A program made the translations under genes and the position numbers. From Blattamonas nauphoetae (Eukaryota; Preaxostyla; Oxymonadida), in the NCBI GenBank assembly GCA_033064195.1, contig JARBJD010000559.1, forward strand, positions 1 to 33,673: a DNA stretch of 33,673 nt, read 5' to 3'. The notes beneath the pieces were generated by a model. The model ran no database searches and had not been told where the DNA came from. It worked only from the letters and a program-made list of their open reading frames with translations. Position 1 is the first letter of the stretch. Every line of letters begins with the position of its first letter. Shown here in pieces: positions 20,751-30,098 of the stretch.

Positions 20751-22570
20751 TTTCACGTCATTTTCACGTTCGTCAATTTCCCTCTCAGTTTCATACTTGC
20801 CCGTTTCATTGTTGGTTGTTTCGCTTTCTTTTACTCTGTTTTGTGAAAAGTTGATGAAAACTCGACTAAAATGATGTGCTAGTGAAGTGAGAACGGCCCA
20901 CAAAATGGAAGTGATGAGCAAAATGAAGAGGAGTAATGGTTCAACTCGAGGTGAAATGGGGAGAATGATGTGATGAAATGAAAGGGACTGAAGTGGTGTT
21001 CAAACATGACAAAACGGTCAAAAGCTGTGAAATGACGAATCAAAAGTGAAATTTTGAGACAACTATCCGACAAAAATTCTGAAAATTTGAGCACACCTTC
21101 CTCAACAACGAGAAAGAAGCGCAATATGTGAAAATCGGGGCAAAAAATCTAATAGTGTACAAGTTGTGAAGAAAAGAGTCGTCAAAACGGTGAAGTGAAG
21201 AACCAACAAAATGAAACTAAGGAAATGCGCTATACGTCTCGCGTTGACTTATGTTCGTTAAAATGATGTAATAACGGAGTAAATGAAGTGAAAGTAGTGA
21301 AATGTGAAAATTCATGAAAAGTGTCCGAATGTAGAGGTGTCAAAAGTTTTCAGAGATGAATGACACAAAAGACGCCAACTAGCGTTTTCACACCCAAAAC
21401 ACCATAAGACGACGAAAAGTGATCAAAGGACATAGTCCCGAACGTCCATACCTTTTCTAAAAATCTCAAAAACGCGAAAAACCTCAATGGGTCGGATCAA
21501 ACCAAAATCTCAGAAGTGCTTTTATCGAAAATCCTACCTTTCAAAATGATTTCCGTCACAATCAAACGTGTTTGAACACAATTTGAGCCATAAAGCAGTT
21601 CATAGTGGCAAAATCCGAACATCGACTTTTCGTCACTTTTGGACCTAAGTTCGGTACACAGTTCGACGAATTCTCAACCGATTTTCATCGGGATTGTTTT
21701 GATCGATGACCGCAGTGTCCCCGAGATTTTAGAATTTTTGCAGAATTTTTCGAAATGGTTATCATGTTGGATTTCAGTGATTTGTGGTCAAAAATAGATT
21801 TTCAGTATTTTCAGGACCTTTCGTGGTACTTTCTCAAGTGAGGACGGTCTCCAAAATACAACCAATTGTCCAAGCGAACGTAATACTCATTCTTTGTTCG
21901 TAAATCGCGATATTTGAATGGCTCAAGTACCTTTGTGTATGTTCCAATGAGTTCACAATTCTCTTTTTCAATTCATTTTCAACAAACGATTGTGTGTATC
22001 GTTTTCGTTTGTTCTGATGAGTTCTGAATCCTTTCATCCATTTTGATGGGATTACTATCCATTCAATTCCTTCATGTCGATATGTTACTGGAGTACTTGA
22101 ATGAGTGTATTCAGAAATGAGTTCACAATTTTCATTTTCATTGATTCAATAAGCTTCTCTTGTGCAACGATTTGCTGGTCGAAGATATTTCTGGCGATTC
22201 AGATGTGGTCTGTATCCTTTGACGAAACTATTGACGTACACTTGATAAGTTTCATCTGGTTTCTCTTCGAGATAGTATTCGAAAGTGCTTCCTGTGAGAT
22301 ATGTTGTTCCTTGTCGATTGAGAGTTGGAGGTGATTTCATTTTCAAATCTTCTTTGTCCAAAATTTCCAGTAGTTGTGTTGGTGTCAAGACGCTGCTCAT
22401 TTTATACAAATTAAAAATTGAATAAAAAAGAAATCGACGTTGTTTTCTAAAAGTACTCAAAATTTGCTTCAAAAGACACTTTTCAAGAGGTCCGTTTTCG
22501 CCTTTATTTTTGAATTTACGGCCAAATATTGACTACTCTGAAATGTCAATATTTTCAGTAGTAAGTGAGA
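20750..22570. repeat. Right terminal inverted repeat with a gene embedded in it
   Basis: Matches the left TIR in inverted orientation from about 20755 to 21780. After a gap of about 650 bases that contains the second repeat-domain gene, the match resumes at about 22450-22555 (shared AAAATTTGCTTCAAAA and CAAATATTG blocks). The left TIR has no gene at the equivalent point. Either the right copy gained it or the left copy lost it. Confidence 0.8.
21811..22400 (-). pseudogene. Three-repeat relative of the 19.8 kb gene, inside the right TIR, broken
   Basis: The start at 22400 (MSSVLTPTQLLEIL) follows the motif at 22401-22418. An N-terminal region unlike the sister gene is followed by three weak-to-strong copies of the same unit. 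The first is FEYYLEEKPDETYQVYV ... GYRPHLNRQK, the second is NCELISEYTHSSTPVTYRH ... HQNKRKR, and the third opens with TQSFVENELKK, identical to repeat 2 of the 19768-20157 protein. Sequence identity with that gene over this opening is also high in DNA. It is broken, with about two breaks. The function is unknown; the family is clearly expanded within this one element. Confidence 0.65.
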
Positions 22571-22639
22571 TGGAAATTAGAATGAGTCATATTAAAAAAA
22601 TCAATTGGCTTTGAGATTCAAATTGATTTCTCGTTCCAA

Positions 22640-25235
22640 TTCTCCTAGGAGTATCACCTATGCCAGCTTGGTTCCCATTTCGCTTATACCACTACTCACG
22701 GATTATCAAGATCACTGGGGTCAGCATTCTGCCTGAATAAACATCAAAACACCATCTCCGAGTTTCTTATCGAGAATTGTTCGAAACTGGAGGTTTGTAT
22801 GCCGGCACAAAACAGCTCTCGGTGCAAGCTTATCATCGACACTGATATGTCAGTCAGACCCCAACAACTTCAACTCGCATTGCTATTTCGAAAACGAATG
22901 TAATTACGTTCCTTTATGCGTTTGTCTTCAAAGACACTGTCAGTTTCCCGCACCACGAAACAGCTCCGTCGAGAAAGGTGACGACCCTTGCGATTTCACC
23001 ACCATTCATTCATCTCCGACGGGCATTGACGATCATCAAACTCTGTGTCGCTTCCTTCTCTCTCCTGAGGACACAACGACCACAAAATTGTCCGTTGCGA
23101 ACTCACGAGCTCTCAGAGATTCGGCTGTATGTCTCGACAACAGTCTGAAATTCACCATCTCAAGTTTGGTATTGACAGATGTTGCCAATCGGAGACAACT
23201 CTGTCGAACAAGAAGGCAAATTTCGGAACCCAACATCGAATTAGTTCTCTCGTATCCCGAGGAAGATCGGTTGAGAAATGAGACAACTTCCGTGCGATTC
23301 GGTCACCCCATTTGCTCCGTCTCCAATCCTTGCTTCGATGCTCCTGACCATCCTTTTTCTTACAGCCTGAACGACAAACTCTGATGTGAACACAACAATC
23401 ACCGATAGCCTCGCTGTCCTCATTGCTGATGTATCCAGATAAACTAAGTTCACCATCGTATCTTCCTCCCTGACTGTCGACGCCACAGATCCAGTACTTG
23501 TCAAATGGACCGTGACAGAAACGAGATAGAGCACTGAAATGGTTCTTCACCTGGACAACTCGTTGTTGAAGAAAGGTCTGTCCGCAGCACCAGCTCTGCC
23601 ACGTTCACTGTGAGTTGCATCCACTGGGCTGATTTGGTCAGCGATGACATTGTCATCTGTTCAGAACATTGTTGTAGTAACGCTGGGAACATCGCTCAGC
23701 GAGAGAATTATCGGTCAGCGTCGAAGAATGGATGGAGAATGTTTCAATCCATCCCAACCACAAAGATCTCCTCGGTTCGACCATTGTCGAGCTTGATATG
23801 TCCATGCAAGGCTCAACTGCAACGATGGCTCAAACGAGTTGACCATCGAAAAGGAGACAAGGCTACGACCGAGACACTCCATGGTGAATGATAGTTACGG
23901 TGTCATTGTGAGTCAGCTTTGTTGTTCCTGATATTATTCGACGGAACGGACTTTCAACACCAAATTATTTGATGAGTGTGACATTGAACGAACAGTTTCC
24001 TGAGGGAAACTTCACAGCGAGCATCTCAACGACTCCAGTCTCTACTGCTCGTCTGATTGGGATTGGCGCAGTCTTGCGCACTGATGGACAGGAAGACAGG
24101 ACTCTTCCATTCATATCTTCTGGATAGTTTCCATCACAGATGTTGGAAAGACGTCGATTGTGTTCACAATCGTTCAACACTAACGAATTCTCATCCGAAC
24201 ACTTTTCACCACCGACAACCTTGACTCGCGAACTTCATTCATGTTTCCGGTTTATCCACAGACATTGTCTCTCCATTTGTTCGAATCCAACGAAACTGTG
24301 TCGTACTCACACTTTCTGGTCGTGTCCTTCCCCCCACACGACCACATCCTCAGCCCTGAGAACCCACCAGACCTGATGGACTCTCACAGATAGATGAATT
24401 GGTTCCTTGTCGACAGGATCGAGATTGTGGTCTGCTTCTCTCTCACTCGTCCATGGTCCTCTTCCAGAGTGTGGCCAGACGATCATCGCGACAGGATTCG
24501 AGGGTAGGAATGAAAATGGAGAAAATGTGCATGTAAATGGAGCCCTTACGATCTTTTTTGACAACAAAGCTAGCTGTCATCATCAACAGCTCTCTGAATC
24601 CCGTTGTCACCAGGAAGGGAGAGATACCGTTCAACTTAACTGGATCTTCAACGGTATTGACAACAGAATCGGGTCAAATTGCTATGACTCGTGATTCAGC
24701 AACAAATGTTATTCAAATGGAATATGGGACACTCACGCGATCAAATGATCATTGTGCACTCTACGAGCAAAGGGCAGTCTTTCACTAGAGGGAGATCTGG
24801 GCATTCACAAAGCTGTTTCTCATCTGATTATGTTTCAGAGACCGAATGACTTCGAGAGCGAAGAACTCATAATAGAGTTGACCAACACGACTGCAGGTAC
24901 TGGAGGCGAGGTACTCTCGAAGTTGCCCGATCGATGGTGGTGAAGGGGAAGCAGTCTATTCCGGGCACAACCTTCTTCTATCCAGAAGACATTGCCATAT
25001 TGAGTTCGTCACACTCACACGAAGGGTCATCCTTTGCACTCTCTGTCACCTCGCCGTAAGCATTATTCACAACTGTCCCGTCTTTCAGGCAGACCGGAAC
25101 GTTTAGTGTGGAGTCGGAGTATCGTGTCAGAAGGAGCCGGCATCTTCAGTTCGGACACCGATCTTGTCTTCGAAGGGTCGAAGCAATCGGATGTTCATCA
25201 TGACAAGTGGGGGAGAGACAAGAAGACATGAGTGA
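22640..25235 (+). pseudogene. Decayed host coding region, secreted or surface-protein-like
   Basis: Successive plus-strand frames read like protein rich in Ser, Thr and beta-strand patterns but never for long. Examples are NNFNSHCYFENECNYVPLC (about 22860-22920), SDVNTTITDSLAVLIADVS (about 23380-23440), TLNEQFPEGNFTASISTT (about 23980-24035), LAVIINSSLNPVV (about 24570-24610) and YPEDIAILSSSHSHEGSSF (about 24980-25035). Frames shift repeatedly, with at least six changes, and stops intervene. N-x-S/T sites are frequent. I do not recognise the family. It may be a beta-helix surface protein of the kind abundant in some oxymonads. The minus-strand open frames here look like shadows. Confidence 0.35.
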
Positions 25236-25414
25236 GGGAGCACTTCGGCTGGTCACCGAATGGTCTTGCGCTCCAAACTCACTCAACCTTGTTCTATTCT
25301 GTTTGGTGGCAGCAGCTTGTCGCTGGTCACGGCCTGCCTTCGCCATAACCACTATCAGTTGAGACTTCAGGCTTGTTTTCTTCCTTATTCATCCCTTCTT
25401 TTTGGTCCTTTCAA

Positions 25415-25827
25415 GTCTCGTCATGAGAGGAGCCCCAGGTTTCGTATTGAACCTACTGGAAGGGCGGTTCTATTACAGAAACCAGGGCTCCTCTCATCTA
25501 ATAGTCTGCCACACCCACAGGTTTTCTTCTCCAATGGGAATTGGAGTTTCTTTTACCTTTTTGCTCCTTCTCCCGGTCTTTGACCAGAACCAGGTGCTCA
25601 CCGAGAGGTGGCAACTGGGAATATTATGGGAGAGCCTCTTGAACTCAAGGAGAGAACTCGTACAAGTTCCTACACTTCTCTCTTTACTCTTGATTTGTTT
25701 CTCGGTTCACGACCGAGAAAGATTTCATTTGAATGTTCATTATTTACAGGCCTACCCATTAATAACTTATTCTTATAATTGATCACACCATATCTCGTCA
25801 TGAGGAGCCCTGGTTTCTGTAATACCT
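25415..25827. repeat. Three copies of a 25-base word, two direct and one inverted
   Basis: CTCGTCATGAGAGGAGCCCC followed by AGGTTTC occurs near 25418-25441. A near-identical copy (CATGAGGAGCCCTGGTTTCT) occurs near 25798-25818. The reverse complement (AGAAACCAGGGCTCCTCTCA) is at about 25479-25498. The 25473-25499 and 25799-25827 copies form perfect-looking inverted ends around about 300 bases. This may be a decayed small transposon; no target duplication was found. Confidence 0.45.
25500..25790. other. No gene seen
   Basis: T/C-rich sequence between repeat copies, with two overlapping plus-strand open frames of low credibility. Nothing else is supported. Confidence 0.35.
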
Positions 25828-25991
25828 TCACATCTCCAAAATACATCCAGCTCGCGACAGATGTTCCGAACTTTATTCCATTTTCCCTTTCGTTTTGTTC
25901 ACTCGCTTTGAGCATACCACTTCCTCGATTGAGAGCAGATCCACGAATTGAAGTGTGTTTTCACTCTTTCCATCATTTCTCATCGTTTCAG

Positions 25992-27010
25992 GTTGATTCC
26001 GAGATCATCAGGGAATTGATTCTCTTTGTGAAAGAAGCTCTCCCAACGATACTCACGAACATTTCGAACATCGACAATCTCATCGCTTCTCTTCCCTCCA
26101 ACTCTTCTCCAACCACTCCATTGGTTCATGGAGTTGGCACCCAAATGACGGATCATCTGCAAGAACTTCGAGGTGAGTGTGCATTCTTTTTGTCCAATGG
26201 ATGGTATTTCTTCGTCAATTTGACATTCATCATCATCGATCCCCACAAAACTTCCTTCCAAACGATCATCCTCGATGACCCATCCTTCCCTGACCTCATT
26301 CTCAACTCTCTCAAACTCAACCACAAAGACATCAGGAGTACACAATCAAGGCCATCACACACATCTTCATTTATTATCCAACGATGAGGGAACAGTTCAA
26401 GACAGTGAATCTTGTTGGGAAGATGTTTGAAACCGTCGATTTTGTTTCTCTTCCTCTCTCGGAGTCCGAAACTCTCTATCATTTCAGAAAATTCATCTAC
26501 GTCGTGTTAAATCCGACTGGAAACGATGAGACAGCAAGGTTCGAACAATATCGTCTCATTCGTGTTTCTGTTTTCGAGCCAGCCAAACAATTCATCAAAT
26601 TCATCTTCAGCAATTCGGAAAAACTCATTCTGAGTGATAAAGACAAAGCTGAACTCGAGAATGATCTTTGTTGGATCCACCATCACATCAAAACATGGAA
26701 CTGAAATCCGACGAACATGACGCCGACCTTGTGTCAGAACTTGTGAAATATGAAATACGAACGATGGTCGAGATGGAGAACGAGGAGAATTTTAAGATTG
26801 TCTTCCTGACCATGTTGAACAGAACATGGGAATGGAATCGAATCAAACGAGAGCGACAGAAGAGACGAGAAGTGCGTTTGAGAGAAGAAGGGTGGGACGA
26901 TGCGTTCGAACTTCGAGTGGGGGGGGATCGAGATGAACACCAATCAGAATCTTCCAAATATTGCGAGACAATTCAGAGCTCAGCAGACATACAATGCGGA
27001 CAGACCCTAG
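25992..27010 (+). pseudogene. Host helical (ARM/HEAT-like) protein, C-terminal part, frameshifted
   Basis: The exon opens after a pyrimidine tract and AG at 25990-25991. Coherent protein reads VDSEIIRELILFVKEALPTI ... LSNGWYFFVNLTFIII ... LDDPSFPDLILNSLKLNH, then REQFKTVNLVGKMFETVDF ... LPLSESETLYHF, then ELKSDEHDADLVSELVKYE ... WNRIKRERQKRREVRLREEG and finally RAQQTYNADRP with TAG at 27008. Reading frame changes occur near 26335, in an A run near 26690 and at an eight-G run near 26920. All three are single-base sized, so either decay or homopolymer sequencing error could explain them. The protein looks cytosolic, with alternating helices and a basic helix near the C-terminus. I associate the family with Blattamonas-type oxymonads, from memory. 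The function is unknown. Confidence 0.65.
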
Positions 27011-27252
27011 TGAAAGTTGGTCGTCGGTCGAACCCACGTTCTTCGCTCTTCCGCTTGTTTTAAGCTGCACCTTTTCTTATCGAACGCTCTTCACCTCACT
27101 CTCAGTCTTCCTTTTACTTTTTCTCTCCTCATCGCGAAGCAACAGGCAGTGTCGTGATTGGAGTTGGTGGAGTGTCTGACTGTTCCTCCCACTCATCCAC
27201 CAAACTCAGATGAGTGTACATGGAGAGATGAACACGACACGATGTCAAGATC
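27011..27252. other. Downstream region, no gene supported
   Basis: Starts with a T-rich stretch after the stop codon (27061-27130). Nothing else is recognised. Confidence 0.35.
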
Positions 27253-27324
27253 TTCCTTCTGCTGGTGGACCAAATCCTCCTCCTGCTGGTTGGCCAAATC
27301 CTCCTCCTGCTGGTTGACCACATA
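27253..27324. repeat. Three-copy 24-base minisatellite
   Basis: Three tandem units built on CTCCTCCTGCTGGTTGGCCA plus AATC, at 27253-27276, 27277-27300 and 27301-27324, with few differences. One plus frame would encode PNPPPAGW repeats, but no surrounding gene supports that frame. Confidence 0.7.
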
Positions 27325-27512
27325 TTTGTCCTGCCGAACCAATGGTCAACGCGTCCGGAATTCTCCATCTTGGACCAGATTCTGTTAAAAGCAGACAATC
27401 GTGTCGATCGTCATACCCAGACAGTCTGTTTCAGAGAGGTTGAGATGAACGGCGACGAACTTGCTGAGCGTTCGATCTTGCGGTTCGGAAATCGTCGGAC
27501 GAACCATCTCAT

Positions 27513-27800
27513 TCAGGACACTGTCGAGGACAGAGAAAAGAATGATGTGAAGCCCATTCTTCCGTCTTCTGGATAGCTTACGAGTTTGTCTGTTCGTGTC
27601 TTCTTCACGCTGTCGACCGGATCTCTCAGATATTGTTCGAAAGATCCCAAAACCGTACGCATCACAAGCACCATCGTTCTTGGAATGGTCATGTTGAGAA
27701 CAGAATCGAACATTGCTCCTCTCATCTGGAAGAACTGTAGCCTGGACAGTCATCCACTGGACACTTTGGTGGATTGCGTCTCCAACAGGAGTAAACATCC
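27513..27800 (-). pseudogene. Decayed host coding fragment, helical
   Basis: Minus-strand frames read EDIERMFTPVGDAIHQSVQW (about 27735-27810), then, after a frame change near 27720, MRGAMFDSVLNMTIPRTMVL and SFEQYLRDPVDSVKKTRTDK, ending near 27513. Composition and helix pattern are protein-like, and the plus-strand frames are not clearly better. No family is recognised. Confidence 0.35.
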
Positions 27801-27959
27801 GCTCAATATCCTCGCCATCTGTCGCTCTTTATTATCACAAGGTCTGCTTGGCTATCCTCTCACTCTCCCTTCTCATTTCATTTCGCAGAGGATCTTTTAG
27901 CTCTGCTTGAAGTGAGTTGGTGCTCCCACTCCTTTGCATCTCGTTTGGATCGTTCTTAC

Positions 27960-28168
27960 CAGTCGTACGCACTGCTGCGCTGATGTTTATGCGACGAGTA
28001 GTCGATTTCAGGAGAATTGAGTTGAACATCTCTCTCTCTCTCTGTGTTTGAGCTTGTGCTGCGTACCGTCGAAGGATCGTCGTTTTTGGATGACTATGCC
28101 AACGGAACTCACATTCTGTCGGAGTTGTTGTCGACTGTCGAAGTGCTCAAAGACAGCAGACGGTCTTT
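27960..28168 (+). pseudogene. C-terminal fragment of a host gene
   Basis: Reads RRVVDFRRIELNIS, crosses a CT microsatellite (about 28029-28045) where the frame changes, then FELVLRTVEGSSFLDDYANG and ELLSTVEVLKDSRRSLL with a TGA near 28172. The short repeat is a plausible slippage site. It resembles the ends of helical repeat proteins, but no family is certain. Confidence 0.4.
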
Positions 28169-28172
28169 GCTT

Positions 28173-29023
28173 TGACCAGTTGGATCGTTCTGTTTGTGTT
28201 CACTCGAAGTAATCAGGGAACATGTATCGTTTTGAAAATAAGTCATGATCGCGTTGGTGTGATAGTTCAAAGGAGGATTAGATTTGAGAGGACCTTCAGT
28301 AGAATGAGGTTGTTCAACCAGTGTGCGCTAATTTTGCGGTTGACGAAAAGATATCACGAAAACAGAGAACCATGTGAGAGAAAATGGTCAGGCTTCTGAT
28401 TTGATCCCAGTGATCCCAGTCGGATCTGATCCCACTAAATACCTACAATACCATTTCGTTTCTTTCATTTCAAAAGTCTTCTTATATATGATATTTGAAT
28501 GGAAAAAAGTAAAAGGAAAATGGTCACTTCATAGATCATGAAAATGCAAACTTTGGGTGCTGCTGTTTCAGTTTGTTCTACAACAATAATTATAAAACAA
28601 GTCGATAATGCGTTATTATGTCTTCTTTGATGGTTTTTCTCACTGACTAAAGTCAATGAAGGGAATACATCGAAAAAAGAAGTGTTGGTGATTGTAATCG
28701 TGCGTGTTTTTGGGAAATAAGAGCTGTCTGAAATATTGAAGAGCATTATGTGAAAACAAGAAGTGAATTGAACATGATTAATGAAGTGATAATGAGAAAA
28801 TCTCAAAGGAAAAGAGTTGAAATTTGATCTCAGTCCAAATTTAGGCACTGACATCAATTGATCCCAGTTTTACCTATTTTGATGGGACTACTCAGATGCC
28901 TGAAAATGGTTCAATACATCTATCTGGCCATTTGATCAGAAAACCTTCCACTCACATGATTGATCAGCCAACTCACAGAAAAGTGCTGAATATTTTCCCA
29001 TGAGAAGAAAAAGAACATTGTAA
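28173..29023. other. AT-rich intergenic region, no gene seen
   Basis: Contains three GATCCCA/TGATCCCAG words near 28400-28430 and one near 28858. These could be ends of a decayed repeat, but they do not form convincing inverted ends. Short open frames on either strand lack any protein-like pattern. Confidence 0.4.
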
Positions 29024-29031
29024 ACCATGTA

Positions 29032-29743
29032 CAGGGACCTGATCAGGTCTGTAGTTTACTGTATGATGTGTGATCATGGATCAGACCTCACAGAAGTGGG
29101 GGTCTGATCCGTTTCCTACAATTGTTGGACAATTTTGGGAAATTGGAAAATGCCGGAAAAAAGACAAACAAAATGCGAACCTTTTCTCCAGCTCCAAATC
29201 GTGTCATGTCACAGTACGACCCTTCCATTCGTCGCGATGTTGGGAGTTCTCTGGGAGAACGACAGACCATCAGCAGTTGATCCCATGTCAGAAAATGTGT
29301 TGGACTGTCAGACCTACTGAATTGATCGGCTGAATCAGATTTTGTTGGATAGAGCGTGCTGATGACGAGATGGAGAAGGAGTTGGTGGATGGGAGGACTC
29401 GACTTTGTGGAAGGAAGTTGCTGTTGAGAGTGGTCATCAATCGGCCCAAGAACGCGCATGGAATCAACAAAGTTTCCAAATTATCAAAATTGTCCAACAA
29501 CTGTAATTAGGAGTATCGATTTTCCTCTTTTTCCAATTTATCACTTCATTTTCTTCATCGTACCGGCTCAATTTAAGCAAAAAACAATAAATGATGACCA
29601 GATAGCCTCTCAAATGGTCGATTAGACTCATTTCACAGTTTTTTTTCGAAAGTAAACTCTCTTTTAATGAAACAGTTTGTTAAGAACAAAAATTAGGTCT
29701 GATCAATAAAGGTCTGATCGATCAGATCCTTCTCAGGTCCCTG
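29032..29743. mobile_element. Non-autonomous hAT-like transposon (712 bases)
   Basis: The left end reads CAGGGACCTGATCAGG and the right end is the inverse of CAGGGACCTGAGAAGG. Both are flanked by the perfect 8-base direct repeat ACCATGTA (29024-29031 and 29744-29751). A CAGGG opening with an 8-base duplication is typical of hAT elements (family knowledge). Subterminal GGTCTGATC and GATCAGACC words recur near both ends, as expected for transposase-binding sites. There is no transposase. A 123-codon minus-strand open frame at 29088-29459 has no protein-like character. Confidence 0.9.
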
Positions 29744-29751
29744 ACCATGTA

Positions 29752-30098
29752 CATCTCATCAAGCGAACAGTATGAAATAGGAGCTCTCGTCGATTTGACA
29801 TATCAAAGCAGTCTGATAGTTTAGGAGTAACCTGAATGTGTGATCAACAGAAATCTGGGTGAATAAAATGAAAATGTCTCAACTCATACCTTCAAGGTTT
29901 AGATGAGCACGGTTTCTGTTGACAGTGCACTTTTTCTTGAGATTCTTAACGTTGCGACCTTGAATAAACGCATGCAACATTTCAATGAGAATCACACAAG
30001 TTTGTCGGACATTGAAGGAAGAATGACACACAATTAAATACAAAAGCCAAACCATTATCACATATTGTATCTGATCAAGCCCAAAAGTTAAAAATTAA
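29752..30098. other. Intergenic region, no gene seen
   Basis: AT-rich. No family signature and no repeat noticed apart from its junction with the hAT-like duplication. Confidence 0.4.

Larger units (their letters stand above)
1375..22570. mobile_element. Fossil Polinton/Maverick element, broken, about 21 kb
   Basis: The gene set identifies the family: protein-primed DNA polymerase B, retroviral-type integrase, FtsK/HerA-type packaging ATPase, two paralogous capsid-type proteins and several small compact genes, all between terminal inverted repeats. Most genes are on the minus strand; the fibre-like gene and the ATPase are on the plus strand. The termini are placed to within about 30 bases, and I could not identify the 6-base target duplication expected for the family. 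The element is broken, with roughly 15-20 breaks in total, mostly in the polymerase, the two capsid genes, the fibre and the integrase; most short genes read through. TIR identity is only about 75-85 percent by eye. If the repeats were identical at insertion, that suggests considerable age, although few breaks per gene argue against great antiquity. Some apparent breaks may be sequence error. Confidence 0.93.

Noticed and set aside
6230-22420. AATAAA-like strings between genes read as plus-strand poly(A) signals
   Set aside because: The genes they adjoin run on the minus strand and the strings sit consistently just before those ATGs, so a start-linked element is the better reading.
1375-22570. 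Alternative genetic code (TAA/TAG as glutamine, as in some oxymonads)
   Set aside because: Family-supported gene ends fall on TAA, TGA and TAG at sensible lengths, and the Polinton frames are interrupted by shifts as well as stops.
23036-23550. Minus-strand open frame of 132 codons
   Set aside because: Plus-strand frames across the same bases give more coherent Ser/Thr-rich beta-type protein; the minus frame looks like a shadow.
28400-28870. GATCCCA words as ends of another small transposon
   Set aside because: Orientation and spacing do not form inverted ends, and no target duplication is visible.
29088-29459. 123-codon minus-strand open frame inside the hAT-like element
   Set aside because: Composition is not protein-like, there is no transposase motif, and non-autonomous elements of this size are normally non-coding.
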